In this document: one piece after another, positions 6,569 to 9,743 of the stretch
How the letters are laid out: each line of letters opens with the position of its first letter
Numbering within the stretch: the stretch's first letter is position 1
NCBI GenBank assembly: GCA_027016675.1
Contig: JALUSH010000174.1
Coordinates: 1-9,743, forward strand
Length of the DNA: 9,743 bases
Direction: 5' to 3'
DNA from: Thermodesulfovibrio sp.
GTDB lineage: Bacteria > Nitrospirota > Thermodesulfovibrionia > Thermodesulfovibrionales > JdFR-85
The notes under the pieces: model-generated
Told to the model about the DNA's origin: nothing
Database searches by the model: none
What the model saw: only the letters and a program-made list of their open reading frames with translations
Program-made: the position numbers and the translations under genes

Positions 6569-7534
6569 TCAGTACTGCTCATTAAGTCTTGATTCAATAT
6601 AGTTTCTTGCAATAGATAGATTGATATTGAATTTTAAAGACCTTTTCAGATCAATCAACTGGGTGTATAGTTTTATTATAAAATCAATATCAAACTTTTT
6701 ACTAATCCTGCTGTAAAACCCGTAGAGGTTACTTACAATCAGAACCTCTTCCATATGTGGATACATCCTGGTTAAGAGTATATCTCTAAGGATTATTATA
6801 ATCCTGTCAATCCAGTATTCCAGTTCTATCCTGTCTTTTACTCTGTCAGAGACTGTTTTCTTCTCGAGGGCATCTGCAATGCTCTCAAACTCATCTAAAA
6901 TCTCCTCATATTCTGTTCCACCAAGGATGCCAGGTCTTCCCATACAGAGTCTGGCAAGTATTCGTAATATGCCTTCTTCTTTAATTTCAAGATATCTCTT
7001 AAGAACCTGTATCGTCTCTGCCTCATTTAACAGAGAAAAATTCAGTCTGAAGCAACGTGACCTGATGGTCTCCAGCAAAAGCTCAGGTAGATTGCTTATA
7101 AGTATAATCAGGCTGTTTGCGGCGGGTTCCTCAAGGGTCTTTAGAAAGGCATTTGAGGCGGACTGATTCATTAAATGGGCATCATCAACAATAACTATCT
7201 TTTTCCTGCCCTCATAAGGTGCCAGTGAAAGGAACTCCTGCACCTCTCGTATTGCCTCAATTTTTATGACATTGCTTTCTGGTGTAACAACAAAAAGGTC
7301 AGGATGATTATTTGAGGATATCTTTTTGCAAGAAACACAACGGTCACAACTATCAGACTCTGCTGTAGGGTACTCGCAGTTCAGCAGTTTTGCAAACTCA
7401 AGGGCAAAGGTTCTCTTCCCTGTACCGCTTTCTCCACAGAAAAGGTATGTTGTGGCAAGCCTGTCTTTTTTCAGGGCATTGAGAAGGATGTTTTTCTCTT
7501 TGTTATGCCCAATTATTGTGTTTAAAAGTCCCAT
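6569..7534 (-). CDS. holB: DNA polymerase III clamp-loader subunit delta'
   Basis: This 321-residue AAA+ protein is part of the clamp loader (delta, delta', tau/gamma) that opens and loads the beta sliding clamp at primed sites. The N-terminal 'IIGHNKEKNILLNAL' is typical of delta'. A P-loop-like 'GESGTGKR' lies at 34-41, with Lys40 present but Arg where Ser/Thr would be; delta' is usually a poor or non-binder of ATP. A zinc module is formed by Cys53, Cys63, Cys66 and Cys69. Walker-B-like 'IVIVDDAH' (113-120), 'MNQSASNAFLKTLEEP' (122-137) and the sensor-1 'SRC' motif (159-161) follow, the latter being the hallmark that supplies the arginine finger to the neighbouring subunit. The C-terminal half is the less conserved collar domain. 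It starts 5 nt after the gyrA stop and ends 20 nt before ricT, so it is probably cotranscribed with both. Confidence 0.94.
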   Translation of the reverse strand: MGLLNTIIGHNKEKNILLNALKKDRLATTYLFCGESGTGKRTFALEFAKLLNCEYPTAESDSCDRCVSCKKISSNNHPDLFVVTPESNVIKIEAIREVQEFLSLAPYEGRKKIVIVDDAHLMNQSASNAFLKTLEEPAANSLIILISNLPELLLETIRSRCFRLNFSLLNEAETIQVLKRYLEIKEEGILRILARLCMGRPGILGGTEYEEILDEFESIADALEKKTVSDRVKDRIELEYWIDRIIIILRDILLTRMYPHMEEVLIVSNLYGFYSRISKKFDIDFIIKLYTQLIDLKRSLKFNINLSIARNYIESRLNEQY

Positions 7535-7549
7535 GGAGACTATTTCTCC
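7535..7549 (-). promoter_or_regulatory. hairpin hiding the holB ribosome binding site at the gyrA stop
   Basis: On the minus strand GGAGA-AATAG-TCTCC reads straight into the holB ATG. It is a perfect 5-bp stem whose loop ends in the gyrA TAG stop codon. GGAG is the only Shine-Dalgarno-like sequence for holB and lies in the stem. A ribosome ending gyrA would open it. This suggests translational coupling, an inference from layout only; a 5-bp stem can occur by chance. Confidence 0.35.
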
Positions 7550-9743
7550 GCAACCTTGCCTATGCTTACAACCCTGTCGCCATTACCCACATCCATCAGT
7601 TTAACACCCTGTGTGTTTCTGCCAAGAATGGATATATTCTCGACCCTTGTTCTGATCAGCTTTCCTGTATTGGTGATAAGCACTATCTCATCATCATCAT
7701 TAACCTGGAGCAGTCCCACTGCTTTGCCAAGCTTCTCGTTTGTCTTTATGGATATAACCCCTTTTCCACCCCTGCCATGAACAGGGTATTCCTCTATCCG
7801 TGTCCTCTTACCATAACCACGTTCAGTAACAGTGAGGATGGTTGTTCTGTCAAGCACGACCTCGGCAGCTACCACCTCATCGTCATCAGACAGCCTTATT
7901 CCCCTTACCCCTCGGGCAGTCCTGCCCATAGGTCTTACATCCTCCTCCCTGAATCTTACAGCAAGACCATTCCTTGTACCAATAAGGAGATCATTGACGC
8001 CAGAGGTCATCCTTACTGCAATCAGTTCATCATCACTGTCAAGTGTAATGGCAATAATACCTCTGCCCCTTGGATTACTGAACTCCTTGAGGGGAGTTTT
8101 CTTAACAACACCCTTCTTCGTGAACATCACAAGATACCCCTCAGAGAAATCCTTTACAGGAATGGCAGTGGTGATTCTTTCTCCCTCATTAAGCTGAAGC
8201 AGATTCACTATAGCCTTACCCCTTGAGGCCCTTCCTGCCTCAGGTATCTGGTATATCTTGAGCCAGTAGAGTCTGCCAAAGTTTGAAAAAAACAGCATAT
8301 AATCATGGGTAGAACCAATAAATATCTGTTCCACGTAGTCATTCTCTCTTGTCTCCATTCCCAGAAGACCTTTACCTCCCCTGCGCTGACTCCTGTACTG
8401 GCTCAGGGGATTCCTCTTTATATAACCTGTATGGGAGATTGTGATAACCATCTCCTCCTCGGCAATCAGATCTTCGATGGATATCTCTTTTGTTTCAGCA
8501 ATTATCTCTGTTCTTCTTTCATCCCCGTATTTTTCTTTTATCTCCTGTAGCTCTTCTTTGATGATATTGTTTACCAGGACTTCGCTGCCCAGTATCTCCT
8601 TGAGTCGTGCTATCTCCTTCAGGGTCTCATTGTACTCATTGACAATCTTCTCTCTCTCAAGTCCTGTGAGGCGTTGCAACCTCATATCCAGGATAGCCTG
8701 TGCCTGAATCGAAGACAAGGGGTATCTGTCTATGAGTGCCTTTTTGGCCTCATCAGGGGTGCTGGATGCCCTGATGAGGGTGATAATCTCATCAAGGTAG
8801 TCAAGTGCTGTCTTGAGTCCTTCCAGTATATGGGCCCTCTCCTCAGCCTTCTTCAGCTCAAACCGTGTCCTTCTGAGTACGACCTCCCTGCGGTGCTGCA
8901 GAAAGTAGTTAAGTATCCTTTTCAGGCTCATTATCCTTGGCTGTCCGCCAAGGAGCGAAAGCATGTTGAATCCATAGCTGGTTTCCATCTGGGTATGCTT
9001 GTAAAGGTTATTGATTATCACCTCTGGAAATTCCCCTCTCTTGAGCTCAAGGACAACCCTGATGCCATCCCTGTCAGATTCATCTCTTATCTCAGTGATA
9101 CCATCTATCTTTTTGTTCCTTACGAGTTCGGCTATCTTTTCGATCAGACGTGCCTTGTTTACCTGATAGGGCAGTTCTGTAATAATTATCTGCTCAGGGC
9201 CCTTCTGTGGTCTCTCAACCCTCACCCTTGCACGAATCTTGATAATGCCTCTTCCATGTGTATAGGCATCTGCTATACCCTGAAGTCCATAGATGATACC
9301 TCCTGTTGGAAAGTCAGGCCCTGGAATCTTTTCCATGAGTTCATTTACTGTTACATCAGGCCTTTCAAGGAGCAAAAGCAGGCCATCGATCACCTCTGAG
9401 AGGTTATGGGGAGGAATGTTTGTGGCCATGCCCACAGCAATGCCAGAGGCACCGTTGATCAACAGATTGGGCACCCTTGAGGGCAGGACAACGGGTTCGG
9501 TAGTGGTTTCATCAAAATTGGCTATAAAATCCACAGTGTCTTTATCAATATCCCTTAACAGTTCCTCGGCAATCCTTGCAAGCCTTGCCTCTGTATACCT
9601 GTATGCTGCAGGAGGGTCACCATCAATAGAGCCAAAATTGCCCTGCCCGTCAATAAGAGGATAGCGCATGTTGAAATCCTGGGCAAGCCTGACAAGGGCA
9701 TCATAAACAGCACTATCACCATGGGGATGGTATTTCTTAAGAA
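7540..9743 (-). CDS. gyrA: DNA gyrase subunit A, all but the N-terminus (5' end outside window)
   Basis: This is the breakage-reunion subunit of DNA gyrase, which with GyrB introduces negative supercoils using ATP. The frame is open to the window edge: before the ATG at 9669 it reads 'KKYHPHGDSAVYDALVRL', canonical GyrA, so that ATG is internal. The visible part has 733 residues; roughly 70-75 N-terminal residues are missing, by alignment to E. coli Ser83. The catalytic tyrosine is visible residue 49 in 'YRYTEARL' (E. coli Tyr122), preceded by the conserved Arg. The tower and coiled-coil regions follow, then the GyrA box QRRGGKG at visible 452-458, which separates GyrA from ParC. The beta-pinwheel blades carry the repeated Gly-rich turns (NPRGRG, GRTARG, HGRGGKG, GRNTQG). 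The protein ends 'IGKVAEK' without an acidic tail. It is the first visible gene of the minus-strand set. Confidence 0.97.
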   Translation of the reverse strand, partial: LKKYHPHGDSAVYDALVRLAQDFNMRYPLIDGQGNFGSIDGDPPAAYRYTEARLARIAEELLRDIDKDTVDFIANFDETTTEPVVLPSRVPNLLINGASGIAVGMATNIPPHNLSEVIDGLLLLLERPDVTVNELMEKIPGPDFPTGGIIYGLQGIADAYTHGRGIIKIRARVRVERPQKGPEQIIITELPYQVNKARLIEKIAELVRNKKIDGITEIRDESDRDGIRVVLELKRGEFPEVIINNLYKHTQMETSYGFNMLSLLGGQPRIMSLKRILNYFLQHRREVVLRRTRFELKKAEERAHILEGLKTALDYLDEIITLIRASSTPDEAKKALIDRYPLSSIQAQAILDMRLQRLTGLEREKIVNEYNETLKEIARLKEILGSEVLVNNIIKEELQEIKEKYGDERRTEIIAETKEISIEDLIAEEEMVITISHTGYIKRNPLSQYRSQRRGGKGLLGMETRENDYVEQIFIGSTHDYMLFFSNFGRLYWLKIYQIPEAGRASRGKAIVNLLQLNEGERITTAIPVKDFSEGYLVMFTKKGVVKKTPLKEFSNPRGRGIIAITLDSDDELIAVRMTSGVNDLLIGTRNGLAVRFREEDVRPMGRTARGVRGIRLSDDDEVVAAEVVLDRTTILTVTERGYGKRTRIEEYPVHGRGGKGVISIKTNEKLGKAVGLLQVNDDDEIVLITNTGKLIRTRVENISILGRNTQGVKLMDVGNGDRVVSIGKVAEK

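Noticed and set aside
7516..8226. A 236-codon + strand open frame within gyrA
   Set aside because: It is fully antisense to strongly conserved gyrA codons and has no family-like motif. The same holds for the + strand frame at 8674-9399.
7540..9669. gyrA starting at ATG 9669
   Set aside because: Upstream codons in frame encode the conserved KKYHPHGDSAVYD region, so the true start is beyond the window.

Overview
The window looks like a chromosomal housekeeping stretch of a free-living, two-membrane (Gram-negative type) bacterium, at moderate to low G+C by eye. The diderm call rests on an AsmA-family envelope protein and four type II secretion (T2SS) pseudopilins. The tight holB-ricT-metG order resembles the tmk-holB-ricT-metG clusters known from Firmicutes and several deep diderm phyla. 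Together with the protein style this would fit Nitrospirota (Thermodesulfovibrionia-like) or a deltaproteobacterial relative. That placement is an impression, not a demonstration.

Left half, + strand. Positions 1-1424 hold the C-terminal 473 residues of an AsmA-like protein that enters from outside the window. A 309-bp non-coding gap follows (1425-1733). It contains a 133-bp segment bounded by a 21-bp imperfect inverted repeat, and ends in a strong ribosome binding site. Next comes a compact, overlapping set of four pseudopilin genes, gspG, gspH, gspI and gspJ (1734-3588). Each has a short basic leader, a prepilin-peptidase Gly/Phe site and Glu at mature position 5. They would build the T2SS pseudopilus. 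No gspK follows: gspJ runs tail-to-tail into metG with an 8-bp overlap.

Right half, - strand. Reading from the right edge leftwards the order is gyrA (5' end beyond the window), holB, ricT, metG, with gaps of 5, 20 and 1 nt. This strongly suggests one transcript linking DNA gyrase subunit A, the clamp-loader delta' subunit, a PSP1/RicT-family protein and methionyl-tRNA synthetase. The gyrA reading frame continues past the last visible ATG to the window edge.

No tRNA, rRNA, CRISPR array, recognisable insertion sequence or prophage gene was seen. I found no convincing evidence of a wholly new system. The points most worth a second look are the inverted-repeat segment before gspG, the additional CxCxxC cluster and long charged tail of RicT, and the pseudopilin set that stops at gspJ.
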